A stretch of 64,000 bases of DNA from Pseudomonas caricapapayae (GTDB taxonomy: Bacteria > Pseudomonadota > Gammaproteobacteria > Pseudomonadales > Pseudomonadaceae): NCBI RefSeq assembly GCF_001400735.1, contig NZ_LJPW01000150.1:1-64000 (forward strand), in the 5' to 3' direction. Below are positions 63,822-64,000 of this stretch, piece by piece. The notes below the pieces were generated by a model. It was not told the origin of the DNA. It made no database searches and saw nothing but the letters and a program-made list of their open reading frames with translations. The position numbers and the translations under genes were made by a program. Position 1 is the stretch's first letter. Every line of letters begins with the position of its first letter.

Positions 63822-64000
63822 TCACCTCATAGTCCCGACATCTATCTTCCCTACACCGGCATCACGTGGCACCTGCACCCGGGCCTGTTCTGGAGGCATC
63901 GGCACCAACAGAAACTGCCGGTATTCCCTGAACGCGTTCAATACAGAGGCGTCCTGGGGGCGGTAGTCATCACCACTCAACCGTTGCTGATTTGCCACAC
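63822..64000 (-). CDS. C-terminal part of a gene running off the window
   Basis: An open minus-strand frame enters from the right edge and stops at 63822-63824 (RLSGDDYRPQDASVLNAFRE ... GVGKIDVGTMR). The composition looks coding, and the competing plus-strand frame looks like its shadow. Family unknown. Probably chromosomal backbone beyond the island. Confidence 0.4.
   Translation of the reverse strand, partial: VANQQRLSGDDYRPQDASVLNAFREYRQFLLVPMPPEQARVQVPRDAGVGKIDVGTMR

Noticed and set aside
63553..63966. 137-residue plus-strand frame at the right end
   Set aside because: It crosses the att repeat and its composition looks like the shadow of the minus-strand frame entering from the right edge.

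Overview
This window reads as chromosome of a fluorescent pseudomonad, most likely the Pseudomonas syringae group. The block algU-mucA-mucB-mucD-lepA-lepB-rnc-era-recO-pdxJ, followed by cmoB/cmoA, an inhibitor of cysteine peptidase and an AsrA-type Lon protease, follows the order I know from P. aeruginosa. The tct, guanidine (urea carboxylase-like) and rhlA genes also fit Pseudomonas. Identification rests on gene content read by eye, not on a database search.

Layout. 1-4.5 kb: a four-gene minus-strand operon (cupredoxin-like secreted protein, membrane EAL phosphodiesterase with a degenerate GGDEF, DUF3034 outer-membrane protein, truncated haemoglobin lipoprotein). 4.6-9.4 kb, plus strand: lon2/asrA behind a good sigma-32 promoter, icp, cmoA, cmoB. 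9.4-19.9 kb, minus strand: the housekeeping and envelope-stress block from pdxJ back to algU, with an autoregulatory AlgU promoter and no mucC. 20.3-24.6 kb: nadB, ygfX/sdhE, ygfZ, an HDOD protein. 24.6-31.2 kb: TctD/TctE two-component system and the divergent tctCBA tripartite tricarboxylate transporter with an AbrB-family membrane protein. 31.2-32.7 kb: ung, REP-like palindromes, a 12-bp tandem repeat and a Tyr/Gly-rich lipoprotein. 32.9-42.8 kb: a guanidine-utilisation operon: possible sigma-54 promoter, guanidine-I (ykkC) riboswitch, ABC transporter, two DUF1989-type carboxyguanidine deiminase subunits, biotin carboxylase and allophanate hydrolase. 42.9-48.5 kb: a very large DUF6543-like toxin-type protein, a Cys-rich mini-protein, an RsuA-type pseudouridine synthase and rhlA.

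From 48.68 to 63.6 kb lies a genomic island at tRNA-Gly(CCC). A 5' part of one tRNA-Gly ends abruptly in its T loop at 48679; the matching 3' part sits at 63601-63627; a second, complete tRNA-Gly(CCC) lies just inside the left end. I read this as a tRNA gene split by the island, with the element supplying a replacement. No integrase is visible.

The island's main cargo (49.4-59.2 kb) is a catabolic cassette: a DddP-type M24 enzyme with the full set of residues known from marine DMSP lyases, a BetB-type aldehyde dehydrogenase, an MFS transporter, an orphan betaine-type periplasmic binding protein, a small cupin, a choline-dehydrogenase-like GMC flavoprotein and a divergent LysR regulator. A broken SDR and an inverted fragment of a second LysR flank it. 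This looks like an acquired pathway for dimethylsulfoniopropionate or a related betaine, unusual for a plant-associated pseudomonad, and is the most interesting system here. The right arm of the island (59.2-63.2 kb) holds a gene remnant, DUF3223, DUF6957-like, metallophosphoesterase and two-HTH regulator genes.
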